Both the position numbers and the translations under genes were made by a program. Shown in pieces: positions 1 through 5,698 of a DNA stretch of 5,698 nt. Where the stretch lies: the NCBI GenBank assembly GCA_937860195.1, contig CALMBN010000121.1, positions 1 to 5,698 on the forward strand, written 5' to 3'. Within the stretch, counting starts at the first letter, position 1, and the number at the start of each line of letters is the position of its first letter. Source of the stretch: an uncultured Novosphingobium sp. (GTDB lineage: Bacteria > Pseudomonadota > Alphaproteobacteria > Sphingomonadales > Sphingomonadaceae). Below the pieces are notes generated by a model. It did not search any database, was not told where the DNA came from, and was given only the letters and a program-made list of their open reading frames with translations.

Positions 1-1
1 T

Positions 2-655
2 TGGCAGTCGGTCACGCGGCGCCTGTCGGAGGCGACCGCGCACGATGTCGCGGCCCTGATCGAGATCTACCAGAAATTTCCGCAGGATCCGGAATATCGC
101 CAACTATCCCGGATTGCTCGCAATCTTCAGATGTCGATGCAGATATTACCCGCCGCCGAACTGCCGCCCAAACGCCAGAAGACATTCTTCGATCAACTCC
201 TGGACCGGACTTTGACGGAAGAGCTGGATAGGTCCATCAAGGTTCCGACCTGGGTCGATACTGTCGGCGATTCCCGCGTGGTGGAAATCCGCGCCAAGCT
301 CGACACGGCCGTCCTTCGCGTGACGGTGCGGCGGAGTCAGGCATACGCCTCCAATTCGCATATCTTTCTGTTGTGGATGGTCGGCACCTCGATCGTCCTG
401 TTGACCGTTTCAATCCTGTTTCTGCGTAATCAGATCCGGCCGATCCTGCGCCTCGCCAACGCGCTCGACGCCGACCATCAGCAGAAGGTGAAGAACGTCC
501 GCGTGCGCTCCGAAGGAGGGGTGATGGCCTTCGAGGTGGAGGGAGTGGGCGACCTCACCATGGAACGGCTTGCCCTGCTCGCCCGCAGTGACTTCTTCCA
601 GGATGCCTTCGGCCGCCGCGTGATCTTCCGTGAAGTGACAAGAGGGGAATCCTGA
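2..655 (+). CDS. Chimeric membrane protein: EnvZ-like sensor histidine kinase N-terminal half joined to a Ppx/GppA-like C-terminal tail (5' partial)
   Basis: The frame is open from the left edge, so the true start lies outside. Visible residues 1-119 (starting WQSVTRRLSEATAHDVAALI) resemble the periplasmic sensor region of EnvZ-type kinases of alphaproteobacteria. Residues about 120-142 (IFLLWMVGTSIVLLTVSILF) form a membrane helix, followed by RNQIRPILRLA, the start of a HAMP linker with its conserved proline. From residue about 153 the expected rest of HAMP, the phospho-acceptor His helix and the ATPase domain are absent. Instead there are about 65 residues (LDADHQQKVKNVRVR, then RSDFFQDAFGRRVIF) that resemble the C-terminal end of HD-containing Ppx/GppA proteins. 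There is no frameshift or stop at the joint. The frame ends in TGATG, sharing one base with the ppk1 start. It cannot act as a histidine kinase, and the tail lacks the phosphatase catalytic domains. The kinase-like part is clear; the Ppx assignment of the tail is recognition from memory and less certain. It may be a fusion, a deletion remnant or a misassembly. Confidence 0.7.
   Translation, partial: WQSVTRRLSEATAHDVAALIEIYQKFPQDPEYRQLSRIARNLQMSMQILPAAELPPKRQKTFFDQLLDRTLTEELDRSIKVPTWVDTVGDSRVVEIRAKLDTAVLRVTVRRSQAYASNSHIFLLWMVGTSIVLLTVSILFLRNQIRPILRLANALDADHQQKVKNVRVRSEGGVMAFEVEGVGDLTMERLALLARSDFFQDAFGRRVIFREVTRGES
641..648 (+). promoter_or_regulatory. Shine-Dalgarno site for ppk1
   Basis: AGAGGGGA lies 6 bases before the ATG at 655, inside the last codons of the upstream frame. 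It supports that ATG as the ppk1 start. With the TGATG overlap, it suggests ppk1 is translated from a message that also carries the upstream frame. Confidence 0.7.
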
Positions 656-2781
656 TGACGCCGAAGCACAGGCCAAAACGCAAGGCGCAGGATCCGGAGA
701 TCTTCTTCAACCGCGAGCTTTCGTGGCTCAACTTCAACCGGCGCGTGCTGGCCGAAGCGACCAATCCTGACCACCCCGTGCTGGAGCGGCTGCGCTTTCT
801 GGCGATATCGGGCGCAAACCTTGATGAATTCTACATGGTCCGGGTGGCCGGGCTGCGCGGCCAGCAGCTGCGACGGATCGAAGATCGTTCGATCGACGGC
901 CTGACACCCAGTCAGGCGCTCGACAAGATTGCGATTGCTGCTGAGTGGCTGATTTCGGCCCAACTGAACTGCCTTGATACGCTCCGCCCATTGCTGGTCG
1001 AGCAAGGCATCTTTATCCCCAAGGCGGATGAACTGACTGGCCCGCAGGGCAAGCTGGTTGAGCAGTATTTTGACCGCGAGCTGTTTCCCTTGCTGACCCC
1101 GCAGGCGCTCGATCCATCGCATCCGTTTCCGTTTATCCCGAACATGGGCCTCAGCCTATTGTTCGATCTGCGCCGGATCAACGATGGCAGCCAGGTGCGC
1201 GAACTGATCATGATCCCGCCCGGGACCAGCCGATTTGTCGAGATCGAGCCGGGCTTTTTCGTACCGATCGAGGCTGCGCTTCGGCATTGCGCCGCAAAGA
1301 TCTTTCCGGGTTTCGAAGTCCTCGGTTCGGCCGCATTCCGGGTGATTCGCGATAGCGATATCGAACTTGAGGAAGAAGCCGAGGATCTGGTCCGCTATTT
1401 CCGAACTGCGATCCTGCGCCGCCGCCGCGGACGAGTCATCCGGATCGAGATCGAGCGGCAGGCTCCACCGGTCTTGCGCGCGCTATTGGAGAGCAAGCTT
1501 GGCGATGCTCCGGCAATCAGCGAAAGCGATAGCCTGCTGGGGATCGGCGACCTGCAGCAACTTGTCTCTTGCGACCGGCCTGATCTGAAGTTCATTCCGT
1601 ATACCCCGCGCTTTCCGGAACGGATTCGCGAGCAGGATGGCGATTGCTTTGCCGCGATCCGGCAAAAAGACATCGTGGTTCACCATCCTTACGAGGCGTT
1701 CGACGTGGTGCTGGCGTTTTTGCGCCAGGCCGCGAATGACCCTGATGTTCTGGCGATCAAGCAGACCCTCTACCGCGCTGACAAACAAGGCGCTGTGATC
1801 CGCGCGCTGTGCGACGCTGCCGAGGCCGGCAAATCGGTCACGGCCGTGGTTGAGTTGAAGGCTCGCTTCGACGAGGAACAGAACCTGCAATGGGCCGCCC
1901 AGCTCGAACGGGCCGGAGTGCAGGTGGTCTATGGCTTCATCGAGCTCAAGACCCATGCCAAGTGCAGCCTGGTGGTGCGGCGCGAAGGCGAGGCGACCCG
2001 CAGCTATTGTCACTTTGGCACTGGCAACTATCACCCGCAGACTGCCCGGACCTATACTGATCTGTCGTTCTTCACGATCGACCCGGTGATCTGTGCCGAT
2101 GCGGCTGCGATGTTCAACTATGTGACAGGCTACCTCGAGCCGGAGCTGCGCAAGATCGCGCTCAGTCCGCTGACGCTGCGCCGCAAGGTCTATGCGCTGA
2201 TCGATCAGGAAGCCGCCAATGCCAGGGCGGGGCAACCGGCCGGCATCTGGGCCAAGATGAACTCGCTGTCCGATCAGGGTGTGATCGACAAGCTCTACGA
2301 AGCCAGTCAGGCCGGGGTCGCAATCCATCTGATTGTCCGCGGAGTCTGCTGCTTGCGCCCCGGAATTCCCGGCCTGTCACAGAATATCACGGTCAAGTCG
2401 ATCATCGGCAGGTTCCTGGAACACAGCCGGGTCTGGGCCTTTGCCAACGGAGCTGAACTGCCAAGCGGACAGGCCAGGCTCTACATCTCGTCAGCCGATT
2501 GGATGAGCCGAAACTTTGACCGACGGGTTGAATATGCCTTGCCGATCGAGAATCCGACCGTCCACGATCAGATCCTTGATCAGGTTATGCTGGCAAACCT
2601 CAAGGACACAGAGCGGAGCTGGCGGCTGAGTGCCGATGGCAGCTATGTCCGGATCGCCGACGATCCCGCACCGTTCGATTGCCACGACTACTTTATGCAC
2701 AACCCATCGCTGTCGGGACGCGGAGCGGCACTGGCGGGGACTGGTGAAGTGCCCAAACTCTCCTTATCCCGCGACGAGTGA
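655..2781 (+). CDS. ppk1: Polyphosphate kinase 1 (complete)
   Basis: Catalyses reversible transfer of the gamma-phosphate of ATP onto inorganic polyphosphate. At 708 residues it is of normal length (the E. coli enzyme has 688). The N domain opens with FFNRELSWLNFNRRVLAEA, followed by SGANLDEFYMVRVAG, typical of PPK1. The two phospholipase D-like C domains carry the key residues: the H434 catalytic histidine that is autophosphorylated (in LKTHAKCSLVV), H590 (in GRFLEHSRVW), and R374 (TLYRA) and R404 (ELKARFDEEQN). These correspond to E. coli H435, H592, R375 and R405. SSADWMSRNFDRRVE near the end is another family signature. The start is supported by AGAGGGGA 6 bases upstream, and the same ATG overlaps the preceding stop. 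The last four bases overlap ppx, so the two are probably co-translated. No promoter is visible directly upstream. The enzyme appears intact, with no missing catalytic residue. Confidence 0.98.
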   Translation: MTPKHRPKRKAQDPEIFFNRELSWLNFNRRVLAEATNPDHPVLERLRFLAISGANLDEFYMVRVAGLRGQQLRRIEDRSIDGLTPSQALDKIAIAAEWLISAQLNCLDTLRPLLVEQGIFIPKADELTGPQGKLVEQYFDRELFPLLTPQALDPSHPFPFIPNMGLSLLFDLRRINDGSQVRELIMIPPGTSRFVEIEPGFFVPIEAALRHCAAKIFPGFEVLGSAAFRVIRDSDIELEEEAEDLVRYFRTAILRRRRGRVIRIEIERQAPPVLRALLESKLGDAPAISESDSLLGIGDLQQLVSCDRPDLKFIPYTPRFPERIREQDGDCFAAIRQKDIVVHHPYEAFDVVLAFLRQAANDPDVLAIKQTLYRADKQGAVIRALCDAAEAGKSVTAVVELKARFDEEQNLQWAAQLERAGVQVVYGFIELKTHAKCSLVVRREGEATRSYCHFGTGNYHPQTARTYTDLSFFTIDPVICADAAAMFNYVTGYLEPELRKIALSPLTLRRKVYALIDQEAANARAGQPAGIWAKMNSLSDQGVIDKLYEASQAGVAIHLIVRGVCCLRPGIPGLSQNITVKSIIGRFLEHSRVWAFANGAELPSGQARLYISSADWMSRNFDRRVEYALPIENPTVHDQILDQVMLANLKDTERSWRLSADGSYVRIADDPAPFDCHDYFMHNPSLSGRGAALAGTGEVPKLSLSRDE

Positions 2782-4250
2782 AGCAACCCGGACGCCGCGC
2801 AATTGTCGATATCGGCTCGAACTCGATCCGGCTGGTCGTGTTTGGCGGTTCGCTGCGTGCGCCAATTCCGCTGTTCAATGAAAAGGTCATGGCAGGCTTG
2901 GGCCGTGGCGTAGTGGAGAGCGGCAATCTGGCAGAACCCGATATCGCACTGGCTCTCAAGGGATTGGCCCGGTTTGCAGCGTTGATCCGGCTGATGAAGC
3001 CAAGCGATCTCAGAGTCGTTGCAACTGCGGCGGTGCGTGATGCCGCAAATGGTCCGGACTTTCTGGACAAAGTCAGGGCGCTCGGCCTGCCGGTCGAAGT
3101 TCTATCAGGCGATGACGAGGCTTTGATTGCGGCACTGGGAGTGGTCTCAACTCATCCCCAAGCCGATGGGCTGGTGGCCGATCTGGGTGGCGGAAGCCTT
3201 GAACTGGCGCGGGTCAAAGACGGTGTGGTGTCTGATCGGCTGTCGCTTCCGCTCGGCGTGATGCGGGTAGCGGTCATCCGTGCCGGGGGTACGGGCAAAT
3301 TGCGCAGGCTGATGCGCGAACAGCTGGCCGCCCATGGCTGGATCAATCAGCTGGCCGGAAGCAGACTCTATCTGGTCGGCGGAGCGTGGCGGGTGCTGGC
3401 GCGGGTCCACATGCATGTCACGCGCTGGCCGCTGGGGTTGATCGACAACTATTCCTTTCCGGCCTCGGATGCCCGCTCGCTCAAAGCCAGCGTGCGCGAA
3501 TTCGATCCGGCTCAGTTGCTGGCCATTCGCGGGGTCAAGCAGGCCCGGGTCGCCCAGGTTGACGATGCCGCTGCGCTGCTTGCCGCCCTGGTGGCCTTGA
3601 TCGCGCCAAGTGAAGTGGTCCTTTCGGCTTCGGGCCTGCGCGAGGGCTTGTTGTTCCAGCAACTGTCAGCGGCCAAGCGCGGCGGCGATCCGCTGATCGA
3701 AGGGCTGCGCCACGCGATCGGCGCGCAGCTGCAAGGACCCGGGCAAGATCAAGCGCTGCTGGCCTGGTCGGATGGTGCATTTCCCGATGAGCCGCCCGCC
3801 GAGCGTCGATTGCGCCACGCCGTTTGTCTGATTGCGGGCACGGGCTGGGCCTCCAGTCCCGAATTCCGGGCGCTTGCTGGCGAAGACATGGCGCTGCACG
3901 GGGCCTGGAGCGGGGTTGATCATGCCGAACGGGCGGTGATGGCGATGGCATTGCATGTGGCGCTTGGGGGTGATCCCGGTGCTCCGCCTGACATCCTTTT
4001 CCGGCTGGCCCCGGCCGAACGGTTGGCCCGGGCCAGATCTTGGGGTCATGCCTTGCGGCTGGCCCACCGCCTGACCGGTGGATCGGCAAGGGCGCTGTCA
4101 AAAATGCCGCTGCGGCTCGAAACCGCTGATAGACTGGCTTTGTGCGTTCCAAAATCCGCAGTAAACTTGATCGATGGCGGGGTTGAACGGAGCCTGGCTC
4201 GACTGGGCCTGTCGCTTGATCGCGCTGTGCGTCTGCAGGTCCAGTCCTAG
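2778..4250 (+). CDS. ppx: Exopolyphosphatase, Ppx/GppA family (complete)
   Basis: Predicted to release terminal phosphate from polyphosphate, possibly also converting pppGpp to ppGpp as some family members do. The actin-like ATPase-fold N half shows the phosphate-1 loop DIGSNSIRLVV (residues 11-21), VATAAVRDA (81-89), SGDDEA (110-115, where relatives often have SGxEEA) and the phosphate-2 loop ADLGGGSLEL (134-143). YLVGGAWRVLARVHMH is typical of alphaproteobacterial members. The C-terminal helical half includes GVDHAERAVMAMALH and LRLAHRLTG. At 490 residues the length is normal. The GTG start overlaps the ppk1 stop as GTGA. No good Shine-Dalgarno site precedes it, which fits reinitiation after ppk1. 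The next in-frame ATG (residue 38) would remove the phosphate-1 loop, so GTG is preferred. The ppk1-ppx pair is a common proteobacterial arrangement. Confidence 0.95.
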   Translation: MKQPGRRAIVDIGSNSIRLVVFGGSLRAPIPLFNEKVMAGLGRGVVESGNLAEPDIALALKGLARFAALIRLMKPSDLRVVATAAVRDAANGPDFLDKVRALGLPVEVLSGDDEALIAALGVVSTHPQADGLVADLGGGSLELARVKDGVVSDRLSLPLGVMRVAVIRAGGTGKLRRLMREQLAAHGWINQLAGSRLYLVGGAWRVLARVHMHVTRWPLGLIDNYSFPASDARSLKASVREFDPAQLLAIRGVKQARVAQVDDAAALLAALVALIAPSEVVLSASGLREGLLFQQLSAAKRGGDPLIEGLRHAIGAQLQGPGQDQALLAWSDGAFPDEPPAERRLRHAVCLIAGTGWASSPEFRALAGEDMALHGAWSGVDHAERAVMAMALHVALGGDPGAPPDILFRLAPAERLARARSWGHALRLAHRLTGGSARALSKMPLRLETADRLALCVPKSAVNLIDGGVERSLARLGLSLDRAVRLQVQS

Positions 4251-4294
4251 TTTTCCACCCTTATTCTCAGCCATCCGGTCTGCCCATGGGTTGA

Positions 4295-4309
4295 AGCGCG
4301 AATCGCGCT
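4295..4309 (+). repeat. Short inverted repeat in the ppx-GST gap
   Basis: AGCGCGA-A-TCGCGCT is a perfect inverted repeat of two 7-base arms around one base, which would fold as a 6-bp GC-rich stem with an AAT loop. It lies in the 75-base gap after ppx, 16 bases before the GST start. No T-run follows, so it is not a canonical intrinsic terminator. It could slow transcription, protect an mRNA end, bind a protein, or be chance in GC-rich DNA. Confidence 0.35.
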
Positions 4310-4325
4310 CCGGCATGGCAGGGCG

Positions 4326-4997
4326 ATGTGGCAGATTTACCAATTCCCGCTGTGCCCGTTCAGCCGCAAGGTTCGCTTGCTGATGAGCGAAAAGGGCATC
4401 GGCTATGAACTGCGTCGCGAAAACCCGTGGGAGGGGCGCGACGAGTTTCTGGAGCTCAACCCGGCTGGGCGCACCCCGGTGCTGCGTGAGAGCGAAAAGG
4501 GCACGACCCTGGTGGATAGTCGGGCAATCTGCGAATACTTCGAAGAGACTGTCGACAAGAACCCGATGATCAACGGGACCGCAACCCAGCGTGCCGAAAT
4601 CCGCCGCCTGGTTGCACTGTTCGATGAGAATTTTTACGGCGATGTCACCGCGCCGATGCTCCATGAACGGATGAAGAAGCGGCTGGTCTATCGCGTCTCG
4701 CCCGATAGCCGCGTGCTGCGCGAGGCGATGAAGCTGGCGCACGAGCATCTCTATTACATCGATCATCTGATCGATCACCGCCCGTGGCTGGCCGGGCCGA
4801 GCATGAGCCTGGCCGATCTGGCCGCCGCAGCGCAGATCTCGGTCGCCGACTACCTCGGCGGACTCGACTGGACCGGGCACGAGCAATCCGCGAGCTGGTA
4901 TGCCGTGTTCAAAAGCCGCCCGAGCTTCCGGCCGTTGCTGACCGAGCGGATGGAAGTGATTCAGCCGCCCAGCCATTATGCCGATCTGAACGCCTGA
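4326..4997 (+). CDS. Glutathione S-transferase family protein
   Basis: A 223-residue soluble protein with the two-domain GST layout. The thioredoxin-like domain (residues about 1-78) has LCPFSRKVRLL (C10, S13 at the usual active-site turn), NPAGRTPVL with the cis-proline at P51, and VDSRAICEYFEE (D64-S65 in the glutathione gamma-glutamyl binding position). The helical C domain (about 90-215) contains WLAGPSMSLADLAAA, with the N-capping box S161-x-x-D164 seen across GSTs. The substrate cannot be read from the sequence; the family covers conjugation, peroxide reduction and stress functions. The ATG at 4326 is the first in frame and gives the usual short lead before the active site. The AGGG just 2 bases before it is a weak, close Shine-Dalgarno match. 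The gap to ppx is 75 bases with no clear terminator, so read-through from ppk1-ppx is possible. The protein looks intact. Confidence 0.92.
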   Translation: MWQIYQFPLCPFSRKVRLLMSEKGIGYELRRENPWEGRDEFLELNPAGRTPVLRESEKGTTLVDSRAICEYFEETVDKNPMINGTATQRAEIRRLVALFDENFYGDVTAPMLHERMKKRLVYRVSPDSRVLREAMKLAHEHLYYIDHLIDHRPWLAGPSMSLADLAAAAQISVADYLGGLDWTGHEQSASWYAVFKSRPSFRPLLTERMEVIQPPSHYADLNA

Positions 4998-5158
4998 GCG
5001 CCTCGGATGCGATGCGCCCGCGGCGGCGGTGCGAACTTCCGTGTCGAATCATGCAATCCCGCCTGTTGGGCGTGTGCCTGTCCCGCGTTCAAGGCTGATG
5101 CGACAGCCGGGCTTGCCTCGACCGGGTGTGGCACAGACGCTACGGTTTTGCGGCGTTC

Positions 5159-5172
5159 TAACCAATCGGTTA
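5159..5172. promoter_or_regulatory. Candidate TetR-type operator (inverted repeat)
   Basis: TAACC-AATC-GGTTA is an inverted repeat with two perfect 5-base arms. It sits 7 bases upstream of the -35 element of the receptor promoter. Its size and AACC/GGTT arms resemble operators of TetR/AcrR-family regulators, and the position suits control of the receptor gene. No regulator gene is in the window, so the binding protein is unknown. A chance repeat is possible. Confidence 0.45.
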
Positions 5173-5179
5173 AAACCTG

Positions 5180-5208
5180 TTGTCAAGCGCGGCGGACGGT
5201 GGTCTATT
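5180..5208 (+). promoter_or_regulatory. Candidate sigma70-type promoter of the TonB-dependent receptor gene
   Basis: TTGTCA at 5180-5185 matches five of six bases of the TTGACA -35 box. It is separated by exactly 17 bases from TCTATT at 5203-5208, which matches four of six bases of TATAAT. Transcription would start near 5215, giving a leader of about 45 bases. Spacing and position are good; the -10 match is moderate. Confidence 0.5.
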
Positions 5209-5220
5209 CGTCTGGCAATC

Positions 5221-5238
5221 GTCCGGGAACCGCCGGAC
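5221..5238 (+). repeat. Hairpin in the predicted 5' leader of the receptor mRNA
   Basis: GTCCGG (5221-5226) and CCGGAC (5233-5238) are perfect complementary arms around a 6-base loop, GAACCG. The hairpin lies just after the predicted transcription start and ends 5 bases before the Shine-Dalgarno site. It could influence translation or stability, or be a second protein-binding palindrome. It is too short to call a riboswitch. Confidence 0.4.
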
Positions 5239-5243
5239 ACAAC

Positions 5244-5250
5244 GAGGAGA
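5244..5250 (+). promoter_or_regulatory. Shine-Dalgarno site for the TonB-dependent receptor
   Basis: GAGGAGA lies 8 bases before the ATG at 5259. It supports this start, which also yields a proper signal peptide. Confidence 0.7.
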
Positions 5251-5258
5251 GTGGGCTA

Positions 5259-5698
5259 ATGAGGGGTAAACTGACCCTGCTTGCTGGCGTCTGCGCCGGG
5301 GCAATCGCATTTCCAGCATACGCACAAGATGCGAAAGCGGCTGAAGAAGACACCAACGATACCGAAATCATCGTCACCGCACAGCGCTCGAACCAGCGCC
5401 TGCAGGACGTGCCAATCGCGGTGAGCGCTTTCAACACCGAAGCGCTTGAAAAGCAGCAGATCAAGAACACGTCGGACTTGCAGCTGACTCTGCCCAACGT
5501 AACCTTCACCAAGACCAACTTCACTGGTGCAAGCTTCACGGTCCGCGGGATCGGCGATCTGTGCGTTGGCATCACTTGCGACAGCGCCACCGCGATCCAC
5601 ATGAATGATGCGCCGCTGTTTGGCACCCGCCTGTTCGAAGGCGAGTTCTATGACCTTGGCCAGATCGAAGTGCTGCGCGGGCCGCAGGGCACGCTGTT
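5259..5698 (+). CDS. TonB-dependent outer-membrane receptor (3' partial, N-terminal part)
   Basis: Takes up a ligand (siderophore, cobalamin, sugar, aromatic or other compound) across the outer membrane using TonB energy; the ligand cannot be told from this part. The first 146 codons are present and the frame runs off the right edge; full receptors usually exceed 700 residues. Residues 1-22 (MRGKLTLLAGVCAGAIAFPA, then YA) form a signal peptide with likely cleavage after AYA. Residues 34-43 (DTEIIVTAQR) form the TonB box. The plug domain follows with QRLQDVPIAVSAF, DLQLTLPNVTF, FTVRGIG and GQIEVLRGPQGTL, the classic plug signature that ends the visible part. Two cysteines (C102, C107) sit in the plug after the RGIG motif, where many relatives have a Ser/Gly-rich loop. 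It has its own promoter and a strong ribosome binding site, apart from the polyphosphate genes. Confidence 0.95.
   Translation, partial: MRGKLTLLAGVCAGAIAFPAYAQDAKAAEEDTNDTEIIVTAQRSNQRLQDVPIAVSAFNTEALEKQQIKNTSDLQLTLPNVTFTKTNFTGASFTVRGIGDLCVGITCDSATAIHMNDAPLFGTRLFEGEFYDLGQIEVLRGPQGTL

Larger units (their letters stand above)
4998..5258. other. Intergenic region between GST and TonB-dependent receptor
   Basis: These 261 bases hold no convincing gene; the short open frames crossing them have no family signature and low-complexity Arg/Pro-rich translations. The left part is GC-rich without a clear hairpin-plus-T-run terminator for the GST gene. The right 100 bases contain the operator-like palindrome, promoter, leader hairpin and ribosome binding site listed separately. 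Confidence 0.7.

Noticed and set aside
1..231. A forward open frame of 76 codons at the left edge.
   Set aside because: It is in another frame from the histidine-kinase-like sequence and gives a low-complexity Arg/Asp/Pro-rich peptide.
458..655. The tail before ppk1 as the end of hda (DnaA-regulating ATPase), which often precedes ppk1 in this order.
   Set aside because: The residues do not resemble the AAA+ lid or C-terminal helices of Hda; they fit the Ppx/GppA C-terminal end better.
1483..2328. A long reverse-strand open frame (281 codons) inside ppk1, and similar ones at 478-1122 and 4098-4976.
   Set aside because: They lie opposite well-supported genes. Their translations show no family motifs, and long antisense frames are expected in GC-rich DNA.
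4998..5060. An intrinsic terminator after the GST gene.
   Set aside because: GC-rich runs are present, but no clear stem followed by a T-tract could be drawn.
5283..5297. A lipobox at C12 of the receptor, which would make it a lipoprotein.
   Set aside because: The residue before the cysteine is Val (AGVC), not Gly, Ala or Ser, and a normal AYA cleavage site follows.
1..5698. CRISPR arrays, tRNA or rRNA genes, insertion sequences, attachment sites.
   Set aside because: No regularly spaced repeats, tRNA-like folds, transposase motifs or terminal repeats were seen on either strand.

Overview
The window looks like chromosomal DNA from a GC-rich alphaproteobacterium, most probably of the order Sphingomonadales. 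Three things point there: the polyphosphate genes are of alphaproteobacterial type, the glutathione S-transferase has a form common in that order, and a large TonB-dependent receptor carries an 'IIVTAQR' TonB box. The assignment rests on protein features recalled from these families, not on a database search.

Layout, all on the + strand: (1) 2-655, the 3' part of an open frame that begins like an EnvZ-type sensor histidine kinase (periplasmic sensor, one membrane helix, start of a HAMP linker). It then changes without a frame break into a short tail resembling the C-terminal end of a Ppx/GppA phosphatase, so no kinase domains are present. (2) 655-2781, ppk1, a complete polyphosphate kinase. 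(3) 2778-4250, ppx, a complete exopolyphosphatase/GppA-type phosphatase. (4) 4326-4997, a glutathione S-transferase. (5) 4998-5258, an intergenic region with a candidate TetR-type operator, a sigma70-like promoter, a leader hairpin and a Shine-Dalgarno site. (6) 5259 to the right edge, the first 146 codons of a TonB-dependent outer-membrane receptor.

The first three frames are packed for translational coupling: TGATG at the chimera/ppk1 joint and a 4-base GTGA overlap at ppk1/ppx. Ppk1 makes polyphosphate from ATP and Ppx removes terminal phosphates, so the pair sets the cell's polyphosphate level. The GST lies 75 bases downstream with no clear terminator between and may be read through. The receptor has its own promoter and is probably a separate, regulated unit.

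The most unusual item is the first frame. It joins a histidine-kinase sensor half to a Ppx-like tail at a shared 'LRLA' stretch, immediately before ppk1. It could be a real gene fusion, the scar of a deletion, or an assembly misjoin. The sequence alone cannot decide, and no wholly new system is evident otherwise.
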